Shown piece after piece: positions 18,806 to 27,875 of a stretch of DNA of 64,000 nt (the first letter of the stretch is position 1; every line of letters starts with the position of its first letter). A model generated the notes under the pieces. It was not told the DNA's origin. It did no database searches and saw only the letters and a program-made list of their open reading frames with translations. A program made the position numbers and the translations under genes. Origin of the DNA: Bacteroidota bacterium. GTDB lineage: Bacteria; Bacteroidota; Rhodothermia; Balneolales; Balneolaceae. The stretch covers positions 40,784 through 104,783 of the forward strand of contig JAAAOB010000129.1 of assembly GCA_009909035.1 (NCBI GenBank). Direction: 5' to 3'.

Positions 18806-19681
18806 TTACTGTTCCCCTGAAAGCCCGGTTCTGCTGAGGATCGGTTTGTAACTTTCGATCCTTCGATCTCTAAAGAAGGGCCATTCGAGGCGCTGGGGAT
18901 CGATACTTGAAGGGTCAATTCGGGATGACACAATTCCTGGTGACTCACCGGCTTCCGCAAGAAGCTCACCAAATGGACCGGCAATAAACGAGTTGCCCCA
19001 GAATTCAGATTTATGCTCTTTACCGGTTCGGTTGATGCTTGCCACATAGCAGCCATTGGCTATAGCGTGGCTTCTCTGAATAATTTTCCACGAATCCATA
19101 AACCGCTTTTTATCCTCCTCTCCTTCCGCATAGAGCGTGCCGATTGCTGTTGGATATATTAGCAGATCCGCCCCTTTTAGGGCTGCAATCCGGGCCGCTT
19201 CCGGGAACCACTGATCCCAGCAGATGAGCGTACCAATGGATCCATAAGCCGTTTTAAATACTTTGTATCCCAGGTCGCCCGGCGTAAAGTAATACTTTTC
19301 ATGAAATCCCGGATCTTCAGGAATATGCATTTTCCGGTAGGTGCCAAGCAGCGAGCCGTCTGCGTCTATAGCGGCCATTGAGTTAAAATAGATACCCGCC
19401 GCCGCACGCTCAAACAGTGGAACCATCAGAACCACTGAAAGGTTTTTTGCCAGTTTGGCGAGCCTGTTTACCGTTGGGCCGGGGATGGGCTCTGCAAACG
19501 CAAAGTTAGCCTGGTCCACCGATGAGCAGAAATAGGGCATGTGAAAAAGCTCCTGCAGGCAGATAACCTGCCCGCCCTCTGATGCCGCCCGGCGAATGAA
19601 CTCCTCCGTTCGCTCAAGGTTTTCATTTTTATCCATTCCTGCATACGTTTGGATCAGCGAGAGTTGAAAAGGCTTATTCAT
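18806..19681 (-). CDS. aguB: N-carbamoylputrescine amidase (nitrilase superfamily)
   Basis: A 291-residue carbon-nitrogen hydrolase. The catalytic triad is visible: Glu44 in LQELFHMPYF, Lys117 in YRKMHIPEDPGF and Cys154 in LICWDQWFPEAAR. The EDPGF/Y stretch and the WFPEAARI context are typical of AguB, which hydrolyses N-carbamoylputrescine to putrescine, CO2 and ammonia. The ATG at 19681 was chosen because it starts at the conserved core (MNKPFQLSLIQ); a longer open frame to 19783 lies wholly inside the upstream gene. The start overlaps the upstream stop by 8 bases, suggesting coupled translation. The usual partner agmatine deiminase (AguA) is not in the window. Confidence 0.88.
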   Translation of the reverse strand: MNKPFQLSLIQTYAGMDKNENLERTEEFIRRAASEGGQVICLQELFHMPYFCSSVDQANFAFAEPIPGPTVNRLAKLAKNLSVVLMVPLFERAAAGIYFNSMAAIDADGSLLGTYRKMHIPEDPGFHEKYYFTPGDLGYKVFKTAYGSIGTLICWDQWFPEAARIAALKGADLLIYPTAIGTLYAEGEEDKKRFMDSWKIIQRSHAIANGCYVASINRTGKEHKSEFWGNSFIAGPFGELLAEAGESPGIVSSRIDPSSIDPQRLEWPFFRDRRIESYKPILSRTGLSGEQ

Positions 19682-20888
19682 TGTTATTGGTACTCCCGGT
19701 TCGTTTATTATTTTCTTTATCATTTTCAGATGGATCCAGGACAATGAAAAGTCCGTTGGAGACCGGCCGCTGCCGTCCACCATCTGACGGGCTATTCAGG
19801 ACACGATTCCCCAGTACCATAGCTGATGACCCGCCTCCGTCAAGATTAATCGCGTGTTCTGCACCAAGAATTACCATGAATTCTCCGAGCTCACTCAGTT
19901 TCATGCCTGCACTGTGGGGCTGCCGGCCGTCTACAACAACGAAGTAAACATCAGTGGTATCTTGCGAGAATCCTACCGCTGTCCTCGGGTGCCGTTCTTC
20001 CCAGTTGCTTTTAACGATGCCGTTTTTAATGAATTGAGTGCTCCCGCCAATTGCTTCAACTATGGGTATGGTCAGTGGTTCTAACTGAAGGGTTATATCC
20101 AGGGTATCCCCAATGGCAAGCGATTCTACAAATGCTGCCGACCGTCCATGCCCGGAGAGAACCATATCATGTGGAGCTATGGTACTACTCCCTGCATTTG
20201 GATACAAGTTCCGGACGACCGCTTTCATACGTCGATTGACAATCCAGTCATCCAAAAGCTGCAATCCGGATTCCGAGCCATACCCATTGGTTCTGGTGGT
20301 ATTTCCTTTGTACATATTATAAAGAATCAGCTGGTTTGCAGCTCTTGCTTCATTAACGCCATCGATAGACGTGTTGGTATCCGGAGTTTCGACGAAACCG
20401 CTGAATGAGGGAGTTGTTATGTACGGATTATTTCTGTCGTCAAACATGAGTACTGCACGATCTACCGGACGTTTAATCAACACTCCGTCAGAAACCTGGG
20501 CATTTACGGGGATTCCTCCCCGGCCATAAAAATCTCCGTTTATACCGCCGATAACCTCAACATTGTCCGAATCAAAATCCGATATCATTTGAGTTGGTGT
20601 TTCTAACCCCGCAAGTTCCCTGCCGGCTTTGACGGTTCTGAACTCAGCTTCGCTCTCTCTCCTGTTTACCCGCAGCACATACACACGCCAGGGTACGGCC
20701 GATACTGAATATTCGGTATGATAAATTCCCCGTTCAACTTCCGAATGTGAAAGAGTATCCAGCTCCTGCGGAACAATCTGAGCAGATATATCATCCGCTG
20801 CAATAACAGAAAGAAAACCTGCTATGATACAGGTATATGTAAAAATTACAGCTGCTCTGGCGCGGAGAAAGAAAAAAAAGGTCTTCAT
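19674..20888 (-). CDS. exported phosphodiester glycosidase family protein (NAGPA-like)
   Basis: About 404 residues. The N-terminus from the ATG at 20888 has a charged start and hydrophobic helix (FTYTCIIAGFLSVIAA) ending near DISAQ, a signal peptide. The body matches the NAGPA family (phosphodiester alpha-GlcNAcase-like): VIGGINGDFYGRGGIP (about residue 110), RHPRTAVGFS and AINLDGGGSSAMV near the C-terminus, which hold conserved metal and active-site residues. Bacterial members act on envelope glycan phosphodiesters or are uncharacterised. The open frame extends to an ATG at 20987; I prefer 20888 because the signal peptide then starts correctly. It overlaps the amidase gene by 8 bases. Confidence 0.8.
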   Translation of the reverse strand: MKTFFFFLRARAAVIFTYTCIIAGFLSVIAADDISAQIVPQELDTLSHSEVERGIYHTEYSVSAVPWRVYVLRVNRRESEAEFRTVKAGRELAGLETPTQMISDFDSDNVEVIGGINGDFYGRGGIPVNAQVSDGVLIKRPVDRAVLMFDDRNNPYITTPSFSGFVETPDTNTSIDGVNEARAANQLILYNMYKGNTTRTNGYGSESGLQLLDDWIVNRRMKAVVRNLYPNAGSSTIAPHDMVLSGHGRSAAFVESLAIGDTLDITLQLEPLTIPIVEAIGGSTQFIKNGIVKSNWEERHPRTAVGFSQDTTDVYFVVVDGRQPHSAGMKLSELGEFMVILGAEHAINLDGGGSSAMVLGNRVLNSPSDGGRQRPVSNGLFIVLDPSENDKENNKRTGSTNNNE

Positions 20889-21330
20889 AGCAAGTTTAAA
20901 TGACAGGAGTGGTTTGCATGTCCAACACCATACAATATAGAGAAGATTCAGAAAAATATGTCCCATACCTGGTACTTTCAGTTTCATTACCTGAAAGCTT
21001 CTTAGATCTCAAAAATCACCGTTGAATCAATGCCAATATGGAGGTGTCCGTATGTTTTACTCGTTTGAAGAACTGATGGTTGTCAGGGGTCGCAGATATT
21101 TATAGATTAAGAACTGTATGTTAAAATAATCTGCTGAATATCTACAGTGTCCTGTCATTAATAATATGTCGTGTATCTCTGTAGTCGTCGGATGAGTTGT
21201 TTCTGAAAAATCAATGTTTCATGAATTAAAATGTCATTCATAGCAGATTCATCCGATGACTTGAATGCGACAATGTATTGTTGACAGTACACTTGTTTAT
21301 TTTAATTCAACGCCCGAAAAGTCTGCAATC
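20889..21330. other. Intergenic region between diverging genes, with an inverted repeat
   Basis: About 440 bases between the glycosidase and the kinase. It holds an 11-base inverted repeat (TCGTCGGATGA at 21185-21195 and TCATCCGATGA at 21249-21259, one mismatch, 53-base spacer). The same pair of 11-mers forms the hairpin at 12806-12834. No promoter was assigned with confidence. Confidence 0.4.
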
Positions 21331-24009
21331 ATGAATGTAAGCCAATGGAATAATATTGAAGCGATTGTTGACGACGCTCTCGACGTTGCGGAGAAAGATT
21401 TGGAATCATTTATCCGTGATCGTTGCAATAATGATGGGGAGTGTATACGTCAGGTACAGCAATTTCTTGATTCAGTTAAAAAAGCGGATACATTTTTTTC
21501 AAAAAAAACCCGGTTAAAAGATAAAATAACCGATTTTGCCGCCAATGATGCCTCATCATCACACGGCAACCAAGAAAGAGAGAATCTGGTCGGCAAAACA
21601 TTTGGTGCCTACACGCTTGTCAGGCAGATCGGGGAAGGAGGAATGGGGGCCGTTTACCTGGCAGAACGATCTGACGGACAATTTGAACATACGGTTGCTA
21701 TTAAATTGATATCACAACGAACCGATCAGCCGGATATCTACTCCCGTTTTCTACGTGAACGGCAAATCCTTGCCGGTCTCAGTCACGATAACATTGCCCG
21801 GCTTTATGACGGTGGCGTGTCGGAGAATGATATCCCCTACCTTGTCATGGAGTATGTAGACGGAACGCCTATTGATGAATATTCAGACCGGCGTAAATTA
21901 TCGCTTTCAGAGAGGCTCAAGCTCTTCAAACAGGTATGTTATGCCGTGAAATACGCACATAAAAACCTGGTCATCCACCGCGATGTAAAGCCGGAAAATA
22001 TTCTTATCACGGATATGGGAAGTGTTAAAATCATGGATTTTGGCATTGCAAAGCTCATACCCCGCGATCCGCCTGCAAAAGCCGCCAATTCGGTAACATC
22101 CCCTTCCCGGTATATTACATTTTCCAATGCCTCCCCGGAGCAAATTTCAGGTGATGCTGTAACAACATCTGCAGACATTTACGCTCTTGGAATACTTCTT
22201 TACCGGTTACTGGCAGGGCTTCATCCTATGCCTCTTTATAAAAAAAGCAGTCCCGATATTTCAAGGCTTATTAAAACTTACGTTCCACCCAAAGCTTCGG
22301 AAAAACTTGAAACTCTATCCAATCAAACGAGAGGAGCAATTGCCGGTAATCGTTCCACGTCTCCTAAAAAGCTATGCAGCAAGCTGCGCGGAGACCTTGA
22401 CGCGATTATTCATAAGTGCCTCCAAAAAAATCCCGAAAACCGCTATCAAACAGTTGAAGATCTGCTGGCAGACCTCGGGCGATGTGAGAAAAATTATCCT
22501 GTTCGGGCAAGAGAACGGACCAAAATTTACTATCTGAAAAAGTTTGTGGTCCGAAATAACAGGACACTCGCAGCTGCGGCTCTATTTCTCCTGTTTTCGA
22601 TTGTATCTGTATCATTTTATACCTACCAGGTTCAGCAGCAACGGGACCTTGCACAAATGGAAGCCGATAAAGCAAAACAGGTTACCGGCTTTGTTATGGA
22701 CCTCTTCAGGGGAAGCGACCCAAACCTGAACAGAGGAGATAATATTTCGGCCAGAGATCTTTTGAACAGGGGAATTGAGCGTACAAACTACCTCTCGTCT
22801 CAGCCCGAAATACAGGCCAGTATGCTGATTGTTCTCGGGCAGATTTTGATTCAGCTGGGAGAGTATGACGAAGCAGAAGAACTGATCACGAAAGCGATCA
22901 ACCTTCACGAATCGCATCTTGGAGAGAACCACCTGGAAACCATCAAAAGCTACGAAGTGTACGGAACCCTGCTAAGTGCCAGGGGAAATTTTTTCGAAGC
23001 AGAAGACGTCCTGGAAGATGCTCTTGACCGACGGGCTGCCCAAACGGGAGAAGATCAGGCCGCCCTTTCGGAGGCAAATACAGAACTCGGCTATGTCTAC
23101 AGGCGCCTTGGAAAACATGAAAAAGCCGAAAACCTCTATCGCCGCCTAATTCCAATTTATGAAACCACCCTCGGCCCCGATGATCCGCTTACACTTTTGA
23201 GCATCAGCAGTTTGGGCGCTACCCTTCACGGCCGGGGCAAACTCGATGAAGCCGAAACACTCTACCAGGAAGCCCTCAATAAACGAGTACAATTATTCGA
23301 TACACAGCACCCGAAAGTTGCCATGAGTCTGAACAACCTTGGAGCTCTCTTCCTGAATAAAGGCAAGTATGATGAAGCGGAGGATCTGCTGTCACGATCC
23401 CTGCAGATGCGAATTGCCCTGTTCGGTGAAACCCATCCGAAAGTTGCACTAACCATGAATAACCTCGGCATTTTAAAACGCAATCGGGGCGATTTTGAAT
23501 CTGCCAGTGAATACTTTTCCAAAGCACTGAACATTAACAAATCCCTTTTCGGATCTGATGCTCTTCAAACTGCAATCAATATGTTCAGTATGGCGGAACT
23601 CTACATCATAACGGGCGAAACCGATAAGGCGCTCGATTTTTATAAAGAATCTCACAACATTTTCTCAGATCAGCTGCCGGAAGGTAATTCTTTCACAGCA
23701 AGAGCTGCAATGGGTATTGGAGAAGCCCTGATAGAGAGAGACCCTGAAAAAGCCGAAAAATTTCTCTCCTCAGGGTTTGACGTTGTACAGACTCTTCATG
23801 CCGAAAATACCGTAGAGTATGGCCTGGCACTGGCACAATATGGCAAATTTTACCTGAAAAATAACGCCACTACAAAAGGAGTACGAACACTTGTTGAAGC
23901 CCATAAAATCCTTTCGGCCATTGAAGGCGATACAGCCGTTCGCCCCGCCGCTATCAGCGATTTGTTGACGGATGAAACCGGTAAAAAGATGATGTCCGGA
24001 AACAGATAA
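21331..24009 (+). CDS. membrane-anchored Ser/Thr protein kinase with TPR domain
   Basis: An 892-residue Hanks-type kinase from the ATG at 21331 (MNVSQWNNIEA); the frame extends to 21265 but with an unusual leader. Numbered from this start: glycine-rich loop IGEGGMGAVYL (about 100-110), the lysine of VAIKLI (about 125), catalytic loop HRDVKPEN (about 217-224), DFG (236-238) and SPEQ followed by ADIYALGILLY. A transmembrane helix at about 412-433 separates it from a TPR region (about 470-870) resembling kinesin-light-chain repeats, with pairs such as HPKVAMSLNNLGALFLNKGKYDEA. The kinase is cytoplasmic and the TPRs are outside the inner membrane. No sigma factor or phosphatase gene is next to it. 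Confidence 0.88.
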   Translation: MNVSQWNNIEAIVDDALDVAEKDLESFIRDRCNNDGECIRQVQQFLDSVKKADTFFSKKTRLKDKITDFAANDASSSHGNQERENLVGKTFGAYTLVRQIGEGGMGAVYLAERSDGQFEHTVAIKLISQRTDQPDIYSRFLRERQILAGLSHDNIARLYDGGVSENDIPYLVMEYVDGTPIDEYSDRRKLSLSERLKLFKQVCYAVKYAHKNLVIHRDVKPENILITDMGSVKIMDFGIAKLIPRDPPAKAANSVTSPSRYITFSNASPEQISGDAVTTSADIYALGILLYRLLAGLHPMPLYKKSSPDISRLIKTYVPPKASEKLETLSNQTRGAIAGNRSTSPKKLCSKLRGDLDAIIHKCLQKNPENRYQTVEDLLADLGRCEKNYPVRARERTKIYYLKKFVVRNNRTLAAAALFLLFSIVSVSFYTYQVQQQRDLAQMEADKAKQVTGFVMDLFRGSDPNLNRGDNISARDLLNRGIERTNYLSSQPEIQASMLIVLGQILIQLGEYDEAEELITKAINLHESHLGENHLETIKSYEVYGTLLSARGNFFEAEDVLEDALDRRAAQTGEDQAALSEANTELGYVYRRLGKHEKAENLYRRLIPIYETTLGPDDPLTLLSISSLGATLHGRGKLDEAETLYQEALNKRVQLFDTQHPKVAMSLNNLGALFLNKGKYDEAEDLLSRSLQMRIALFGETHPKVALTMNNLGILKRNRGDFESASEYFSKALNINKSLFGSDALQTAINMFSMAELYIITGETDKALDFYKESHNIFSDQLPEGNSFTARAAMGIGEALIERDPEKAEKFLSSGFDVVQTLHAENTVEYGLALAQYGKFYLKNNATTKGVRTLVEAHKILSAIEGDTAVRPAAISDLLTDETGKKMMSGNR

Positions 24010-24074
24010 TTTGCACCACAACTATCAAAGCGAATTATCCGGGATTTCAACTTCAAAAAAGTATCAAATAGCGG

Positions 24075-24082
24075 TATATTTG
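24075..24082 (+). promoter_or_regulatory. possible -7 promoter element for pckA
   Basis: TATATTTG fits the Bacteroidota -7 consensus TAnnTTTG exactly. It would place transcription start near 24089 and give a leader of about 140 bases before pckA. I see no clear -33 TTTG at the right spacing. Confidence 0.35.
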
Positions 24083-24232
24083 TGCCCTGTCATCCAATCA
24101 AGGATAGACCCAATACCCCAAAATCATGTTTGCAGGTGAACAATGCGTTTTTTTTCAGAAAAGCGCTTACAAGGCAGCCCGCATTCACGCACAAAACTGG
24201 CTTAATCCAAACGATTGTAGAAAAAATTTCAC

Positions 24233-25840
24233 ATGAAAACCGACTATTTCAGTCAACCAAAAAGTAGTGTCGACCTTGAATATCTTGGACTTCATAATAC
24301 CCGCAATGTATTCTGGAACTTAAACCCCTCTCAGCTTTATGAGCACATCATCAAGAACGATGAGGGTACACTAACCAAAAACATGGCCATACGCATTTTG
24401 ACCGGTAAATATACCGGCCGTTCGCCAAAGGATAAATTCATTGTAGATCAACCCTCCATCAATAACGCCATAGACTGGGGCGATGTGAATAGGCCAACGT
24501 CCGAAAAGGTATTCGATAATCTCCATAAAAAAGTCGTTGATCACCTTTCTGATAAAGATCTTTATGTGAAAGACCTTTATGCCGGGGCGGACGAAGAGTA
24601 TCGTTTGGATGTTCGCGTTGTAAGTGAAGTTGCCTACCACGCGCTGTTTGCACATAATATGTTCTTGCGGCCTGATAATGATTCTCTTAAACATCATGAA
24701 CCTGAGTTCACGGTGCTGGCTGCTCCCCATTTCCAGGCTGATCCTGCTACAGACGGGACGCGGACAAGCACATTCATTCTCTGCAATTTTGAGAAACGAA
24801 TTATTTTGATTGGCGGAACGCTGTATTCGGGCGAGGTTAAAAAAGGTATCTTTTCAGTCTTAAACTACCTGTTGCCAAAGCAGAACGTAATGGCCATGCA
24901 CTGTTCCGCAAATATGGATAAAAACGGAAAAACAGCTGTTTTTTTTGGCCTTTCAGGTACCGGAAAAACCACCCTTTCTGCAGATCGTGATAAGACCCTT
25001 ATCGGTGACGATGAACATGGGTGGAGCAAAAATGGCATTTTTAATTTTGAAGGTGGCTGCTATGCAAAAACAATCAATCTTAAACGCGAAGAAGAACCCG
25101 AAATCTATGCTACAACGCAGATGCCGGGCACAATTCTTGAAAATGTGGTTCTAGATAAAAACCGGGCGGCAAACTTTGAAGACGATAGCCTGACCCAAAA
25201 TACCCGTTGTTCCTATCCAATACATTATATCCCCAATGCCAGCAAAAACGGAAAAGGCGGTCATCCGGAAAATATTATATTTCTTACCGCAGATGCCTTC
25301 GGTATCCTGCCTCCGATCAGTAAGTTGACTCCCAGCCAGGCCATGTACCATTTCATTAGCGGTTACACGGCAAAAGTGGCCGGAACCGAGCGCGGTGTTA
25401 CCGAACCTCAGGCTACATTTTCGGCATGTTTTGGTGCCCCCTTTATGCCGCTTCATCCCACCGTTTATGCGGAGTTATTGGCGGAAAAAATCCGTATCCA
25501 TAATTCCAATGTATGGCTTGTCAATACCGGCTGGACCGGCGGACCGTACGGCGTGGGTCACAGGATGAAGCTTACGCATACCAGAAAAATGTTGAATGAA
25601 GCTCTTGAAGGAAATCTGGATGGTGCAGACTATTATGAAGAACCTGTATTTGGTCTTTCTATTCCAACAAAAGTTGATGGTGTTCCGGATGAAATACTTG
25701 TTCCAAGAAATACATGGGATGACAAAAAAGCATACGACACCAAAGCCAACCAGCTGGCCAAAATGTTTACCAAAAATTTTGAACAGTTTAAAACCAGGGC
25801 TGCAACTACTGTTATTGAAGCCGGGCCAGTACCAAGATAA
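24233..25840 (+). CDS. pckA: phosphoenolpyruvate carboxykinase (ATP)
   Basis: A 535-residue enzyme converting oxaloacetate and ATP to PEP, ADP and CO2, the first committed step of gluconeogenesis; cytosolic. Diagnostic motifs: the substrate loop TGRSPKDKFIVD (about residue 60), the PEPCK P-loop GLSGTGKTTLSAD (about 238-250), LIGDDEHGW (metal-binding Asp) and the C-terminal TGWTGGPYGVGHRM. The length and motifs are those of the ATP-dependent bacterial/yeast class, not the GTP class. It is monocistronic: an intrinsic terminator follows 20 bases after the stop. Confidence 0.97.
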   Translation: MKTDYFSQPKSSVDLEYLGLHNTRNVFWNLNPSQLYEHIIKNDEGTLTKNMAIRILTGKYTGRSPKDKFIVDQPSINNAIDWGDVNRPTSEKVFDNLHKKVVDHLSDKDLYVKDLYAGADEEYRLDVRVVSEVAYHALFAHNMFLRPDNDSLKHHEPEFTVLAAPHFQADPATDGTRTSTFILCNFEKRIILIGGTLYSGEVKKGIFSVLNYLLPKQNVMAMHCSANMDKNGKTAVFFGLSGTGKTTLSADRDKTLIGDDEHGWSKNGIFNFEGGCYAKTINLKREEEPEIYATTQMPGTILENVVLDKNRAANFEDDSLTQNTRCSYPIHYIPNASKNGKGGHPENIIFLTADAFGILPPISKLTPSQAMYHFISGYTAKVAGTERGVTEPQATFSACFGAPFMPLHPTVYAELLAEKIRIHNSNVWLVNTGWTGGPYGVGHRMKLTHTRKMLNEALEGNLDGADYYEEPVFGLSIPTKVDGVPDEILVPRNTWDDKKAYDTKANQLAKMFTKNFEQFKTRAATTVIEAGPVPR

Positions 25841-25860
25841 TTTCTTTAAAAACTCACACT

Positions 25861-25894
25861 CCGGATTGAACCTGTTCAGTCCGGGGTTTTTATT
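25861..25894 (+). terminator. intrinsic terminator of pckA
   Basis: Ten-base stem CCGGATTGAA/TTCAGTCCGG (one G-T pair) with a 4-base loop, followed by GGTTTTTATTT. Confidence 0.8.
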
Positions 25895-26351
25895 TCAATC
25901 TCGGATCAAATGCAATCGCCTCCGCTTTTGAAATATCGATTTGGTGGATGTTTTGATGATTCGGATTGATCACATAATTGAATTCCACCGATACTACAAC
26001 ACTTGGAACCCTCATTACCGCGAACGAGCTGTTCTTTATCCATTGATCGCCAAATACCTGCGATGCTTTTCCATAGGGAATCTTGCTCCAGTTTTGCGGC
26101 AAGTCGTTTGATTCAGGTTTATAGATCAGGCGATCTGGAATATCTGCACAGATCTGAACGCAATCTTTAAAATAATCCTGGTCATCTACCTGAACCAATA
26201 ACTCGAGCAATGAAAGCGATAAACTACCGGATGTATAGACTGCTGCCACTCCTTCACTGTTAAAACGGCCACCATATAGCCTGGCGCCTTCCCCGTTAAA
26301 AGCATTTTGCCTGTAGTTGCGATGAGTAATCCGCCAGACACGGGTCGCCAT
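25890..26351 (-). CDS. RES-domain toxin (NAD-consuming, type II toxin-antitoxin)
   Basis: A 153-residue RES domain protein. The start RVWRITH and the block GARLYGGRFNSEGVAAVYTSGSLSLSLLE give the Arg, Glu and Ser residues for which the family is named. RES toxins resemble ADP-ribosyltransferases and deplete or modify NAD+ in the cell. The gene follows its antitoxin directly (stop and start 3 bases apart) and its 3' end abuts the pckA terminator. The full-length domain and preserved motifs suggest it is intact. Confidence 0.85.
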   Translation of the reverse strand: MATRVWRITHRNYRQNAFNGEGARLYGGRFNSEGVAAVYTSGSLSLSLLELLVQVDDQDYFKDCVQICADIPDRLIYKPESNDLPQNWSKIPYGKASQVFGDQWIKNSSFAVMRVPSVVVSVEFNYVINPNHQNIHQIDISKAEAIAFDPRLK

Positions 26352-26354
26352 ATG

Positions 26355-26807
26355 TTATACCGTTATTCCGTGGTGAATTTGATGAAGCGTTCTCTCAACA
26401 AGACGGGCCCCCGGTTCGGTTTTTATCAGTTCAATCGGTTTTTTATTCCCGAGGGCATAATTGGGTTTTTTGAACCAAGCAGAACCTTTCTCCATGCTTC
26501 CGGTAACCTCGGCCGCAAGATCCGTGAGACGGGCGATCCGGTAACTGCGTTCGGACTCATCGGCGGGAAGAACCTTCTCCTTTTTCCGCCTGTCGATGGT
26601 TCGGGGAGATACCATCAGCAAATCAGAGAGCTCCAGCTTGGACAGGCCCAGCCGGCTCTGTATTGTTTGCAAAATATCTGATGCAAGACCGGCCCCTACC
26701 ATTGAGGCTGCTTTTGAGAGATCCCAGGCGATAAAGGGCTCTTCTACCGTTGATTTTTCGGAATTGCTTGCATTTGGTTGGTACGATTTTTCTTTCCCAT
26801 CACTCAT
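26355..26807 (-). CDS. Xre/MbcA/ParS-type antitoxin
   Basis: A 150-residue protein with an Xre-like helix-turn-helix (LGLSKLELSDLLMVSPRTIDRRKKE, about residues 53-77) followed by the toxin-binding DUF2384-type C-terminal domain (GSAWFKKPNYALGNKKPIELIKTEPGARLV). The first 30 residues are polar and low-complexity. It neutralises the RES toxin encoded immediately downstream and probably represses its own promoter through the two direct repeats just upstream of its start codon. Confidence 0.85.
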   Translation of the reverse strand: MSDGKEKSYQPNASNSEKSTVEEPFIAWDLSKAASMVGAGLASDILQTIQSRLGLSKLELSDLLMVSPRTIDRRKKEKVLPADESERSYRIARLTDLAAEVTGSMEKGSAWFKKPNYALGNKKPIELIKTEPGARLVERTLHQIHHGITV

Positions 26808-26811
26808 ATCA

Positions 26812-26844
26812 CGCCAATTTACTTTTCATTTTGCGCCAATTTAC
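26812..26844 (-). promoter_or_regulatory. direct repeats, antitoxin operator/promoter
   Basis: CGCCAATTTAC occurs twice, at 26812-26822 and 26834-26844, exactly 22 bases apart (two helical turns). On the minus strand each copy reads GTAAATTGGCG and includes TAAATTGG, one mismatch from the -7 consensus TAnnTTTG; a TTG lies 20 bases upstream of the distal copy. The proximal copy ends 5 bases before the antitoxin ATG. This is a typical autoregulatory layout. Confidence 0.55.
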
Positions 26845-26929
26845 GTACATGATTTGTTTTTTTCAACTCCTTTCTCTCAGCTTTGAAGTTCCGTACATTA
26901 TTGTGAAACGTTAATCATATTGGCCTAAA

Positions 26930-27838
26930 ATGAGTCCAGCTACTATACCTGATTTTACACAAACACACCCCATCGACACGATTGGTGTCCAGGAGCGAGT
27001 CGCCCGCCTGAACAAGCGAAGTATTAAAAAGGAATCGAAATTACAGGGGCTTACGCTTGCACTGAGTATGATCGATCACACGACACTTGAAGGCAAGGAT
27101 TCGGAAGGTAAAGTGATTCAGCTCTGCCGCAAGGCGATGACTCCGTACGCCCCTATGCCCGATCTGCCGTCCGTTGCTGCAGTCTGCGTTTACCCGACCA
27201 TGGTTTCGATTGCCAAAAAAACTGTGGCCGGATCATCGGTTCGCGTGGCCAGCGTTGCAACGGCGTTTCCCAGCGGCATGGCAAAACTTCAGAATAAGCT
27301 CGACGACACCCGCTTCGCCGTTGAACAAGGAGCGGATGAAATTGATATGGTAATTTCTCGCGGCGAATTCCTTAAAGGAAAGTACTCATTTATATTCGAT
27401 GAGATCTCAGCTATTAAAGAAGCGTGTGGAGACGCTCATCTGAAGGTTATTCTTGAAACCGGGGAACTGGAAACTCTTACCAATGTCCGGAAGGCCAGTG
27501 AGATCGCCATGTACGCCGGGGCCGACTTCATAAAAACGTCCACCGGCAAAATTCAGCCTGCCGCCACGCAGCCGGTCACCCTTGTGATGCTGGAAGCCAT
27601 CCGCGACTACTACCGCGAAACGGGCCGGATGGTGGGCATGAAACCGGCCGGCGGAATTCGAAAAGCCAAAGAAGCCCTGCAATACCTGGTGCTCGTCAAA
27701 GAAACGCTGGGAGCCAAGTGGCTCAGTAATGAATGGTTCAGGTTTGGAGCAAGCTCTCTTACCAACGATCTGCTGATGCAGATTGTGAAACAAAAAACCG
27801 GTGTATATCAAAGTAACATCTATTTTTCCAACGATTGA
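26930..27838 (+). CDS. deoC: deoxyribose-phosphate aldolase
   Basis: A 302-residue class I aldolase splitting 2-deoxyribose-5-phosphate to glyceraldehyde-3-phosphate and acetaldehyde. The Schiff-base lysine is in DFIKTSTGK; the second catalytic lysine is in GMKPAGGIR; ALSMIDHTTLEG is the family start. It is longer than the E. coli enzyme because of about 40 extra N-terminal residues, as in eukaryotic-type DERA. It heads a tight plus-strand set with two aldehyde dehydrogenase genes (gaps of 37 and 24 bases), a logical pairing because the acetaldehyde made here can be oxidised. It diverges from the toxin-antitoxin operon across 122 bases. Confidence 0.95.
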   Translation: MSPATIPDFTQTHPIDTIGVQERVARLNKRSIKKESKLQGLTLALSMIDHTTLEGKDSEGKVIQLCRKAMTPYAPMPDLPSVAAVCVYPTMVSIAKKTVAGSSVRVASVATAFPSGMAKLQNKLDDTRFAVEQGADEIDMVISRGEFLKGKYSFIFDEISAIKEACGDAHLKVILETGELETLTNVRKASEIAMYAGADFIKTSTGKIQPAATQPVTLVMLEAIRDYYRETGRMVGMKPAGGIRKAKEALQYLVLVKETLGAKWLSNEWFRFGASSLTNDLLMQIVKQKTGVYQSNIYFSND

Positions 27839-27875
27839 TACCGAAAAAATTTAATGTTTCCTCAAATTTTCTCTT

